From assembly GCF_040954835.1 (NCBI RefSeq), contig NC_090712.1:7387284-7451283 (forward strand): a DNA stretch of 64,000 nt. Reading direction: 5' to 3'. This DNA is from Lepisosteus oculatus. Lineage: Eukaryota > Chordata > Actinopteri > Semionotiformes > Lepisosteidae. The notes beneath the pieces are model-generated. The model had not been told where the DNA came from. It saw nothing but the letters and a program-made list of their open reading frames with translations, and did no database searches. The position numbers and the translations under genes were made by a program. Position 1 is the stretch's first letter. Each line of letters starts with the position of its first letter. This document shows positions 11,850 through 42,545 of the stretch, piece after piece.

Positions 11850-13099
11850 TTATCTTGATGTCGTAACTTTGGCAATGGACAGTGACAGTCGCGAACAGGA
11901 GAGGAGGTGCAACAGGGAATTAAGGGTTAACGACAGGGGGAGGGGTAGTTGACAGCAAACCAGCAGAGAGGAGTATAAAAACATTACAGAGAGCAGTCAT
12001 ATACAAATAGTGTGGAGTGGAGTCGTTTGCTAATACGTAGTGTAGCGCACGCCGCAGTTGTACACATACTGCGAGTAGCACACATCGACTACTTAGTTTA
12101 ACCGCGTGCGGCAGGAGGGAGGAATTCCGAAACACTGAATTCTGCATTTTTCTAGATGCAGTTTGATAACAAACTGGCAGATTCAACTACGAAAGAGAAA
12201 CTCTATTTCTGAAAAGTGTGCATTTTCTTTTACAAAAAAAAAGTAATTAAGGATATAAACCAGAATACTAAAACACTGATCATGCATTTACAATTTCAGT
12301 AAACTGAAATGTGCTCGAAATAACAAGGGCACGGCCGCAGGGATGAAAGAAAGAAGAGCAAGAAAATCCGATTGTACAGAAAAGGCATTACTAAAAGGCA
12401 ACGAGGAATGTGGCACAGCCACAAGATGAACAGGACTGCACCTAAAATGTCGCTTGGTTGCGGGGATGTGTGAACTTTACCTGGACTCCACTGAATACCA
12501 GCCCACACGTCTTAGCTGCTTGTTACAATCACTATTGCTGTGTGTATTGAACTACCTGTGCTGCTATAGTACACCAGGAATTTTCGCTCCTATCTGGCTT
12601 CTGATTTATTTTTTTTCCCTGAACTGCTTCTAAACTAAGACAATATTAGCTGCACTTCACACAGCTTCTACTATAGCAATGTCAAAGGAACCAAAAATCA
12701 TGCATAACGTATTTTAAGCGAATATAAAGGGAAATGTTTTTCTAATTCATTTTTGAAATTGCTGTTGTAAATGCTGAACGAAACGACTGAACTTTTTGAA
12801 ATTGCTGGACTAAATGCTGAAAACTACGGGAATTTCGCCCCCCCCCCAAGTTACACCGCAGGTTCGGAAAACCAGCACCAATTTACTTCAGCGTCTCCCC
12901 CCCACTCCCCACACCACCACCACCACCACCTCCTTTGATTTTTCTTTAGGTTGTATTTTCTAATCCCGAAGTGGCTCCACAGTGGTGTTGCGGCTCCTCG
13001 TCCGCGGCGGATCCGGAGATCGGAGTCTCTGCAGCGGCAGGAGGCGGCGGTGGAGCCCCAGCTCCACCTCAGGGTCCCAAAACCGGCCGGGTGAAAAGG
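11850..13099 (+). promoter_or_regulatory. ISM1: ISM1 promoter-proximal region / 5' UTR
   Basis: CpG frequency rises relative to the flanks (for example around 12035-12060, 12320-12340 and 12960-13095). A TATA-like TATAAAAA sits at 11974-11981. C-rich and (CAC)n runs occur at 12837-12848 and 12911-12931. A promoter and 5' UTR are expected immediately upstream of exon 1, but the transcription start cannot be fixed from sequence; the TATA-like site may be unrelated. Confidence 0.5.
12911..12931. repeat. (CAC)n microsatellite
   Basis: Seven or so CAC units upstream of ISM1 exon 1, probably within the 5' UTR or promoter. Confidence 0.8.
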
Positions 13100-32851
<19,752 letters not shown>

Positions 32852-33970
32852 TGCAGTGCTCGCTGATGTTTTTATCCAGGAGGGAAAAAAATTGAATCTC
32901 GCGGCTGTGCAACCACTTTATCTTCCTTTTGTTGGACAAGGTTTAACAAAAAAAAAGCTCTATATTTGCAGGACTTCTGCTTAACATCTCTGACACAGAC
33001 TTAATTATTCAGGGTGCAAGAGAGGCATAGCAGATTCCTATATGTTATCCTGTATAATTTAAATTCCTCTCCAGAAGTACAAAGGGCAGTTCTGTGTGCC
33101 GCAGTGATAACAGCAAAGTACAGTTAGGGTCTTTATATTCTAATATCATAAATCTTTCAACACTATTCACAGTAAAACTGTTGAGATTTTTTTTTTGGGG
33201 GGGGGAAATGAGTCTTGTCTAATCTGTCATTCAGTGTTGGGTCTTCAAAGGAAGGGACCGTTAATTTCTGTTGCACAAAGAAAAGAGAAAAAAACTCCTA
33301 GAAGACTTTTTTTCTGATGGCAATTTTTAGTTCCATCTGCACAGTGCAATCATAAGTTGGAACAATTACTAGGCACAAGGACAAATGGAGCTAAACCACC
33401 GGGGACTTGGCAGCTTGGTGATGTTTCACTTGTAGTAGAGACTGAGGCAAGTGCATTGTGCTTGAAGAGAAATATATCTGCCTGTTCCTTAAAATGCAGA
33501 CAATCAAAGGGAATAATATACTTGCATGCCTAAACAAAATATGTGGCACACAGACCACGAGTTTCAAAACATTTTCTGTGAATAGAAATTATTTACAGGG
33601 ACTCACACCATAAACAAAGGAAGTGGCACTTTTGTATGTAAAGAGCTTGAACTATCCCCCACATTTGCTTGGGTATAATATTCAGGTTCACATCTAAACT
33701 TATTAGCCAGTTTATTTAGCATGCACCAAATTCTACAAATAATTCTACAGTGTCCTACTGTTGTTGTTTTTTTTGTTCTGGTACTGACAGCTCTTTTTGA
33801 TGTTGAAAAAGGTCTGCATTATTTTTGTAAAGTATTTATTGAGTTGTAGCAATATCCCAAACATTGGGAGTTCTTATGTGGTCAGTGTTTGGTATAAACA
33901 AAAAGGGATGCGTGCATACGAATGTACCATGGGACCTCTGGGAATAAATAAAATCATAAATGAAATTTAT
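32852..33970 (+). other. ISM1: ISM1 3' UTR (probable)
   Basis: Non-coding sequence after the stop. Contains a T8 then G9 run near 33189-33206. The extent is inferred from the poly(A) signals listed next; a longer UTR is possible. Confidence 0.5.
33943..33952 (+). terminator. ISM1: Candidate poly(A) signals for ISM1
   Basis: Two overlapping AATAAA hexamers (33943-33948 and 33947-33952), the first canonical ones I find after the stop, followed by a T-rich run at 33979-33988. Another AATAAA lies at 34405-34410. Confidence 0.45.
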
Positions 33971-34830
33971 AAAAGACGTTTTTTTTTCTGCTTTCACTTC
34001 AAGGGAGTGGTTGATTTTCAATTACATCTAAGAGTAGCCAGATGAGAGAATTCTGTAGAGCAGATGTTGAAAAGACAGATGTTTCCACTATCTGTATAGC
34101 TTCACTGCTAATATTTTCTAATGTTTTCCACAGCTGATTGTTTCAGAAATGAAGAAACGGGTAGTGACTCACCTGCATTAGCAGCTTTTGAGACTCCATA
34201 AGTGATCTCTAATACTTTCTCAACTATCAGTATTCAAACATTTTGTCATGCCAGTCTATAAGACAACAGAAATACTTATTAAAACGTATTTCAATGCATG
34301 ATTGTATTTTACAATGTCAGTTTATAGTGAAAAGTATCTTTTACTTACTTTGCTCTGCTCTTTTTAAATACTAACAAGATCGAATGATGAACTATTGAGT
34401 CCAAAATAAATTCTCAAAAGTGAACTGGACAACTGAAACTGAGAAGAAAACATCCCTAACGAATTTAGTTGAAGACATTGCAATAATTCAACACATTACA
34501 GCTCTTTTTAAATACAAAATAGTAAAAGTTACTACGTCTCAAAAGGATACTCATCCTTCTGTGTGTCACAGTTTTAAATTAGTATGCTGTAAGCATTGAA
34601 ATTAAAATCCTGTATTGTCAACCTGCAACACTTGCCTCAACTCACAACATTAAAACTATTTGAAGAGGAGATTATATATTAAAAAATGCCTTGGAAGTGA
34701 AACTAAAATTATGTACAGTGCCCAAACTTATCACAAATTTCACACCCTTGTGAGAGTTTTATAACTCTAATCTCTCTGGGACATATGTAATGAATTCTAA
34801 ATCTTTTCAATTAGATCTGCTAAAAACAAT
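33971..34830. other. Intergenic, no gene seen
   Basis: AT-rich. No recognised gene or repeat. Confidence 0.5.
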
Positions 34831-35075
34831 GGGCAAAATTTCCCACCTGCATTCCAGTCATGGCCTCCTAATAATCCCCCTCTCCGAAATGGCTTCATTA
34901 CTCTGCTCTCCTCCCCCACTGATATCTGATGTGTGGTGAGCGTTCTGGCGCACTATGGCTGCCGTTGCATCATCCAGGTGGGGCTGCACACTGGTGGGGG
35001 TGGAGGGAAGTCCCCATTACCTGTAAAGGGCTTTTAGTGGAGTGTCCAGAAAAGCACTATATAAGTTTAATAATA
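34831..35075 (-). repeat. Dispersed repeat, family B, inverted copy
   Basis: The reverse complement reads 'tatatagtgcttttctgga', 'tttacaggtaatggggac', 'catagtgcgccagaacgctc' and 'attaggaggccatgac', collinear with the copy at 25339. Confidence 0.75.
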
Positions 35076-35334
35076 ACTATTATTTTCACAGTCATTTCTT
35101 CGACATGTCATAGACATCTCAAACTTTTAGAGAAGATGGCACATTAGCCCCATCTATTGATACATAAAAATGCAGTGCTCTTTTTGTACATGATCTATTG
35201 GGCTGCATTTGGACTCATGATGTTTGATTACATGTTTATTACTACAGTTAATCTCTTAGTAAGTCCCTTAATTTTTTTTAACCAGAAAAGGACATTTCTA
35301 GGATTGCAAATTTCGCTTTTTTAAGAACCTACAG

Positions 35335-35510
35335 TTCAGAACAATTATAAACAAGAGGAAGCCATTCAGCCCATCTTGCCTAAGTGGCAGTTAGCAGCTA
35401 ATTGATTTGCGGATTTTATCCAGCTTTTGCTTGAAGGAAACCGGGATATCGGCTTCAATAACATGGCTGGGAAGCTCGTTCCATACTCCCACAACCCTTG
35501 AGAGCAATAC
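35335..35510 (+). repeat. Dispersed repeat, family A, 5' part
   Basis: Landmarks are 'ggaagccattcagcccatct', 'agcagctaattgatt', 'cttgaaggaaaccgggatat', 'aacatggctgggaagctcgt' and 'ctcccacaaccctt', collinear with the start of the copy at 16610. Confidence 0.75.
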
Positions 35511-35644
35511 AACAGTTTAAAATCCTCTAATTACTCATACATTTGCAACGTACATACAGTAGATTATTGCAAGTGTATGAAATAGGATTTTGCAAAACTC
35601 CTTAAATATTTAATCATGGGTTTTAGGTATTTATCAAACTGTTT

Positions 35645-35696
35645 AGGGATTTCATAAAATCCCTGGTTAATTTTTTAGGGATTTAATGAAATCCCT
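35645..35696. repeat. Tandem pair of near-perfect palindromes
   Basis: Two 20-bp near-palindromes with the pattern AGGGATTT-4N-AAATCCCT lie at 35645-35664 and 35677-35696, 32 bp apart. The central four bases are CATA in the first and AATG in the second; the arms are otherwise intact. Both are followed by GG(T/)TT-A/C-rich sequence. Confidence 0.85.
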
Positions 35697-37839
35697 GGTT
35701 TCAATTCTTACTTTAACATGTATAACTTCATAACAAGATGGCACTGAATCATAAAGTTTCAACTCAATCCATTATGATGTGCTAAAAATAAAGTAGAATA
35801 AAGTAGAAATAGGAAGTCTTGCTAAAATGTGCATTAATTCTATTTTTAATAAAACTTCTGAAGCTACAGTATTGCACAAGATTCCTGCAGTGTTCTATTG
35901 TGTGTGGAAGTGCTACAGTCCTTTTGATTTTGTTGTGCAATACTTTCCTTTTTCAAACACAGCTCTATTTCTTAGTTCCCTGCACATATGCGTTCTGAAT
36001 TCCTTCTTTAATTTTTCAGGGTACACACACATGTGACTCAGAGGTGCTAAGAACAAAGAGCTGTCAGAAAGTATGAACACATACTTTTCTTCTTTTCAGT
36101 GAACGATTCCTGCAGGAAACAGACTAAGTAAACAAGCCCCTTTCTGAAGAGATGACTTTTCTTATGTCCCTTTATTTAGAACCATTATTTCCGGCACTTC
36201 ATTTACAATGTATCCTTCAGCATACAGGCACCAGCATGCACACAGAAGCCAGAAAATATCTCTGCAAAGTAACAGCAGACTATAATGGGAATTTTGGACC
36301 CGGGCTTTTTGTGAACCGTCTTTTAAACATGTCGAAATGGTTTATCATTCCCCTTGTGCTTTTCACCCTTATTATCCTGTTTCCTTTCTGAAACTATAAC
36401 ACCTGGCAATAACTGGACACACAGTACAATCCCTACCACAGATATCGTGGTGCCAATACTTCACCAGATATAACTGACCCCAACCCCCAGAGATGAAACT
36501 ATTTTTTACATTGCCAAATTTATCTACAATAGTTTATCTACAATTTATCTAATGTTATTGTAGTCCAATGTTTAAAATAGGAGTTGTTTTAGATCCTCCT
36601 AATCACAGTCTCTAGTGGATAAAAGGAAATGACTAGCAAAGGTAATTAACAGATCACTAAGGGCCACATTCTTCACTCTCAATTGGCCGTTGTCAGTAAT
36701 GGGACAAAAACACTAAGGCTCAAGTTAAAAATTTGACCCTCTCGCCAGTTGCAAATTCCAGACTGACGGCTTGATCATGTCTGTTTGCAGTAAGGTCGTT
36801 ACATCTAAGCTAATCAAAAATGTAGTTGCTGAACACTGGATATGGTATCTACCATTGGTGGTTGGGATAAAGGTTTGATTTAATTCAGGCCTCAATCATT
36901 TTAAGGTATTGACGTAACCACCATTAACCCTTTCTGTATAACTGGTTCATTAAAAGCTAAGGTAGTATAATAAACAGAAAAAACAGTTAATTTAAAAGAT
37001 AACATTATTCTACAGGCTTGGCAGGGAGGAGTAAGACATTGGTCCAGAATAAAAACCTGTAAAATGTGTTTTTACAATGCCTTTTAAGTTTAGAACTAAT
37101 CCTGTTCCTGATCATCTCCAAGAGGCACCACATCCTTAGAAATAAGACTACAGTTTCCAAGACTAAAGAACAACTGATCTTTATCTAATCAGACAGTCTG
37201 CTTGTGAAGCCAGGCAGATCAAAGGAAGGTGCTTTTATTTAGCAATATGTCAAGTTAAAAAGAGTGTGGCGGCAGACCAACGATCTGGGCAGGCTCCACA
37301 CTACTTCTGTGCGGGCAGCTCAAGCTGGGCCTCTTGTCCTTACTTAACTATGGTCTCCGCAAGATGAACAACCTCATTCCTCTGCTTTTGTGAATCAAAC
37401 AAACAGGACCAAGTGAAAGTTTTAGAATATGCAGAGTATCCCACTTAGGCAATCTTTCTTTTGGTTTTATGTTAAAGATCACCTTAATAGTTTTGTTTTC
37501 AATCACTAAAAGCCATACATGATCAGTTGCATTTGTATTTTCTGATGTACCACATGTTAAAGCTTATGCATGAATAATCAAAAATTGTATTACTATAATT
37601 GTATCTTTGAGCACGTGGTATGTTTTATGCCGCATGTACAATGTGAAAGGGTTAGAAGTACAATCCTTCGGGCTCAATGGCTTCACTATATCACTATATC
37701 CTTGTGGTTAACTGGAAGACATTATGTGATATTTCACTAAAATTTAAAATTATGAAGGGATTGTCTAGATCGATTATTAAACTGGAAAGGTAATGTAGTG
37801 CACTTTATGAAATTATGGTGAACCAATGTGGCGTAATGA
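35697..37839. other. Intergenic, no gene seen
   Basis: No gene recognised. A GC-richer piece at about 37265-37400 has protein-like but unassignable translations on either strand. Confidence 0.45.
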
Positions 37840-38750
37840 AACCTGCGCTCCATCAACCATGACGTCCATACGAAATGTATTACTGTCATGGAGCAAGAAC
37901 ATGGAAAGCTGATCAGCCAGCCCGACATCACCGGGTTCAACCATAATACTCTGTACTTTCACTTCACTTGCTTAAGTCTGATGCAGCTGAAGTCGGTTGA
38001 GGTTTTGACCACAGACATGTAACTTCCGCTTGCCGTCGTGTTTACTCCCAAATACATAACATCTGATATTAAACCCGGCATCAAGATGGAAACATGGAAA
38101 CTGGTAGGAAAACCATCCTCTGGGATTTACAAGTCTGACGTGGTAGATAACCTATTCTTACTGTCAGTATGTATTACGATTACCCAGTTCATGGCATGAC
38201 TTGCCACTCTTGCCCATCACACAAGTACCCCCCCCCCCCCCCCCAAAAAAAAAGAGCGTACCATTTTGTGGAGTATGTCAACGACAGCAACACAAGTCTC
38301 GTCTTTTGACACGGCGCAGATGTGGCAGCAATTTTTAGATCCCTCTGCCTCTTTATGGGTGGTGTAGCACATTTCAGGAAGTCTCTAACCGCAATGCCAC
38401 AGGGCCGCCATTGCATGGGAGACGTAATTAAAAGGCTGCTTTACATCTTGTAATCTGAAATAGTTGACCCGGCTCTCAGGGTCATCAGTTAGACTGCCGG
38501 CATCACTCCGTGTTTGCTGCCAGTTGGGAGAGTTTGGAAGTGGAAGCCAAAAAACGAACTTGGAGCACAGCTGAACAAATAGGTTAAGTGGCTGCTGTGC
38601 AATGAGAAAGAGAACTGTTAACTCTTCTGCAGCCTCTCGCATCAAATCTCGAGAAGGCTCTTCACCTGTCCCCATGTCACATGTCACATTCCTTTTAATA
38701 AAGCCGATTGGCAGTGATGTCAGCCTGGCAGCAATCAAGACTACAGATTA
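37840..38750 (+). pseudogene. Unidentified decayed coding-like tract
   Basis: Not recognised. On the plus strand, the frame containing ATG 37888 stays open to TGA at 38197-38199 except for one TAA at 38020-38022. Its translation is protein-like (PDITGFNHNTLYFHFTCLSL, then after the stop KMETWKLVGKPSSGIYKSDV). Past a C17A9 run, other plus frames are protein-like but broken (VSSFDTAQMWQQFLDPSASL; later SSPVPMSHVTFLLIKPIGSD, ending about 38750). A 117-codon frame on the opposite strand (38385-38738) overlaps, so orientation is uncertain. CpG content is higher than the flanks. Neither a splice-bounded exon structure nor a known domain is visible. A dead mobile element or endogenised gene is the likeliest source. 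Confidence 0.4.
38228..38253. repeat. Homopolymer run C17-A9
   Basis: Seventeen C followed by nine A, within the decayed coding-like tract. Its length may be inaccurate in the assembly. Confidence 0.9.
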
Positions 38751-41700
38751 CTAATGGTAATAATTAACATCATCATAAACAAGTCAATTACAGTAGCTTC
38801 TGGAATTCCTTAGTTTTATAAGCAAGAGGAAGAAACACAGGGCTGGAACAGTTTCTAATTGGAACTAACCCAATGGTTTCCTGTTCTTTCCACTGATCTG
38901 GATTGGTTGAATCTGTACAAATAAGCATGCATAGAGCCCAACAACAAATCTTCCCTAGGCGTGACCTAGTGAAGAAGCACAGAACAGACAAATGCGTCTT
39001 TAGATTTCAAGCACAACCCCGACTGCCTCTGGTCCTGCCTTTTCTTTTCAATGAATGAATTAATATCACTATCTTTAAAAAGCGGTCGCACAAAACAGTT
39101 TTATCTTTTATGGTTCATCAACCAGCCCCCAATAAAAGAAATCATATTTCCAGCAGCACATTGATCATGCAGCATTTCCACCTCATTATGTTTTGTTTAC
39201 AGAAAAATCAACAATATAACCATAGACAGATTTTAATATGAATTTAGGACTATCAATTATTTTTTATTACATACCCACCTGATGTACAAGTATGTCATTA
39301 TGTGTTGATTTGGAATGATGACCTCTGTACTCATATGGAGGGAACAAGGAATTATAATAATTGCATCTGTATAGTGCTTTTCATGCCAACAAGTTTTAAG
39401 TGTAGGAGGAGACCCACTTCATCCACTATTGAAGAGCAGCACCCACCTGTGTGACAAGAGACAGCCATTCTGCCCCAGCAGTACCCCAACTCAGTAGTGC
39501 ACGCAGAGACTGCTGGGCAGACAGGAAATGCGGACAGGTTCTTCTGACCATCTGGAGGAGAGAGACATCCCTGACCGACATCACCATAAGCCTGCAGGCA
39601 CCTGGGAAGTTGCAGGGGTCATTGTTTCACTGGGAACCAGGAGAGCCCTGGGTGACTAATCCCAGCTCATGCAGGCGCTGAGTCAATCATGGAGCTCCGT
39701 CTGGGGAATCCCAATCACAGCTGGCTGGGAATTCAACCACGGCTTCAGGGTTTGAAATACAGATCATGGAACTCAACCTACACTCTGCGATTCTAGTTGA
39801 GCCTCACAGCCCTTTTTCAAATCCTAATTATTTCAACACTGAGAAATAGGACAATATTAGCTTCTCATACAGTATTCCCAGGTGACCATGTCTCTTGAAT
39901 CTGTAATGCAAAATCACAATTATTACACAAAGCAACAACTGTTTACAATCATCATGACAGACATTGTACTGTTTGCAATAGCTCTAACAGGAGCCAAGGT
40001 TTGGGTCATTGGGAATTCGCTATCCACATGACAGAAAACAGAAGAAAAACACATCTGGAAGGTATAGTTTCCTCCCAGGAAACAATGGATCCATATGATT
40101 AAATACAAATCAAATGCATGTAAATCTCTATCACCCAGAGAACCTTGAGAGATACCGAACTCAACAGTCTTTAATGAATCATAAAATAACATGACTAGAA
40201 ATAGAAATTCTAATAACATTGTGAGAGAATGGGAAACCCGAGAGACTAAAATGGATCACAAGAAGATTTTGACCCCTTGCCATTGATGAAAAGCTTAGAT
40301 GAATGAGCTTATTTGTATCTGTCTGTGTCAATGAAGTAATTAGAAAAAATATATAGTGATTGTCTGGTGTTCACTTCTACAAATCCAATATTAGCAAAAT
40401 AAAAGTATCTTAAATCTAAACACAGAATGAAAAATCAATCCAAAGCACATTGACAATGTTTCATTTGTTAGAAAAACGCAAAAATAAACAACCCACTGGC
40501 ACTTTACATGGAAATCTGACTGTAAGGTGGTGTTCCTTCTTACAATAGCTTCTCTTGTGGGTACACCACACAGAGCAAGAACTGAGCTTGACTACAGTTC
40601 TAACACATTAAAGTCATTCAGCCTGTTAGACTATATTTAGTAAAGTAGCATCCGATGTGTAACAAAGGCGCGAGTGGGTAACGGCTCTGTTTATTTGTCG
40701 CGTTCAGATCGTTGCATGTTATGTACGGAAGGCAGCCAGTTGACGGGCTCACAGTGATTTACGCTGACAGGCGCTTTGGCATCTCAGGATACCAGCAAGC
40801 CAGTTGGGAGCTCTGCCTTTGATCTTTATTTGCTCTGGAGTCTGGTTTGAATTTAGGGTCTTGCTGAGCGAGAAGCATTTGATATACCTTGAGTGGCCCA
40901 GGACCATTTAGTGTTTTAAAGATGTAGTATCCCTTTTCAAATGAGGGCCAAAAAAGAACAGAAGGAAAAACACAAGGGAATTAGAAGATGCATGGAATAA
41001 AAAAAAGCCTCTTTAATTGCATCAACAAATGATACAAAAAAATCTACTCCCTGAAATATTTTTTGTCTGTTTCAAACCATTTTGGCCCACTTCACCCAGG
41101 CTAACAGGTGTGAACTTCAGATTTTAATTAAAGCTGGAGATTACAGCATGCAAACTTCATCTGAGTTGCAGCCAAACCTCTTCTGCCAATAAAAAGTTAT
41201 ACTTTCTTTAGACTGAAGCACGCTATAATGTATGTTATTAAAAAAAAATACATAGGATGCAGACTGCATAATTTGCCCAAGGACAGATATGCATCAGAGT
41301 AAACCTATTATTTCTTAAACGATTGTAGACTGCATTCTGAGCCAATTATGACTCAGTTTTGGCTGGCCAAAGAAGGGTCAAAATGTCACAAGTGTAAAAT
41401 AACAAACAAAATTTGTGAATTCTGAATAACTTGCAAATTGAAGCAGTATATGGTATCATTCCAGTATTACATTTAGTATGTTTCTTTAGTCCCATTAACT
41501 CTGAATTGTGTATATTAACATACCTATTAATTTAGCAGTAAAGCAGAGGCATTCAGTAAGTCTAATTTACAGAGGGTTCGTCAATTAAATCCTACTGTAA
41601 AAAGAGGTGAAGTTAAAACAATGTTGATTCTTGTAGCACCCTCTCTCCTGCACTACAGAGTGATTTTGTACCTCTGAAATAATTCAAAATGCACACAACT

Positions 41701-42362
41701 GCTGAGACAGGTGAATAAAATCTTGGAATAAAAAATGAATACACACAACCTCATGTAAAGGATTTGCATTAGGTACTGTTCTGCAAAAAAAAACACTTGT
41801 GAAAAAAGACTGCAGGCTCAAAGCACAGCCTGTCATAACGTTGTCAGTTATCCGTAATTTTACATTAGATTAAATCATTTGTATGTTCACCCACTGTAGT
41901 GTTCTTGAATCTCTTTTTAATGTAGGTTATTGTCCAGTGTGTAATTTATTTCTAGACTATATATCTATTTCTGCCCACAACCAAGATAATAACATGGGAA
42001 TCCGGTGGCTCGTGGAGTTCGGGCAGTAATCTGTTGCTGTCTTTCGTATCAAAACCAACCAAACTCAGAGACATTATTTTTCTTAGGATTTTGTAACTTA
42101 TCCACAGCCTATACTACTGAAACCTTCTCTGTAGAAAACAATGGCTATAGTTCGTAGATCTGTCAAAGCTATCTACAAATATTAACAACGTAATGCACAT
42201 TACATTAGCATAAGACATGGTTGATACATACAGTATGCCATATCTTCCCTGCCTATGAAATATGCACACAGTATAGTATAGGACTTTGGCAGGTCCTCTA
42301 GTTTCGTTCCACCTTCCAAAGACACGCTGACTAGGTTAACTGATCTCTCTGATTTGTCCTGG
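38751..42362. other. Intergenic, no gene seen
   Basis: Mostly AT-rich. Two islands stand out: a GC-richer, repeat-like stretch at about 39360-39800, beginning 'gcatctgtatagtgctttt', and a CpG cluster at about 40652-40773. Neither has a recognisable product. Confidence 0.5.
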
Positions 42363-42416
42363 AGAGTGTGAGTGTGTGAGTGTGTGAGTGTGTGAGTGTG
42401 TGAGTGTGTGTGTGTG
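42363..42416. repeat. (GAGTGTGT)n microsatellite
   Basis: Octamer GAGTGTGT repeated about six times, grading into (TG)n. It lies immediately upstream of, and probably belongs to, a family C copy whose consensus has a TGTG-rich internal stretch. Confidence 0.85.
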
Positions 42417-42545
42417 CCCTGCGATAGGCTGGCATCCTGTCCAGGTTGTTGTCCTGCCCGATGCCTCATACTTCCTGAATCGTCAGTCTCCAGGTTGTCA
42501 TGACCCTAACCAGGAATAAGCAGCGATCTGACCGTGGATGGATGA
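42411..42545 (+). repeat. Dispersed repeat, family C, 3' part
   Basis: Landmarks are 'gccctgcgataggctggcat', 'cctgtccaggttgt', 'gtcatgaccctaaccaggaa' and a terminal 'gtggatggatga'. Confidence 0.7.

Noticed and set aside
34713..34790. 'tacagtgccc' motif resembling the end of a Tc1-like transposon
   Set aside because: The match is only about ten bases and no partner inverted repeat or transposase remnant was seen.
38385..38738. 117-codon minus-strand frame
   Set aside because: It overlaps the plus-strand coding-like tract and has no recognised domain. Kept only as an orientation caveat in that finding.
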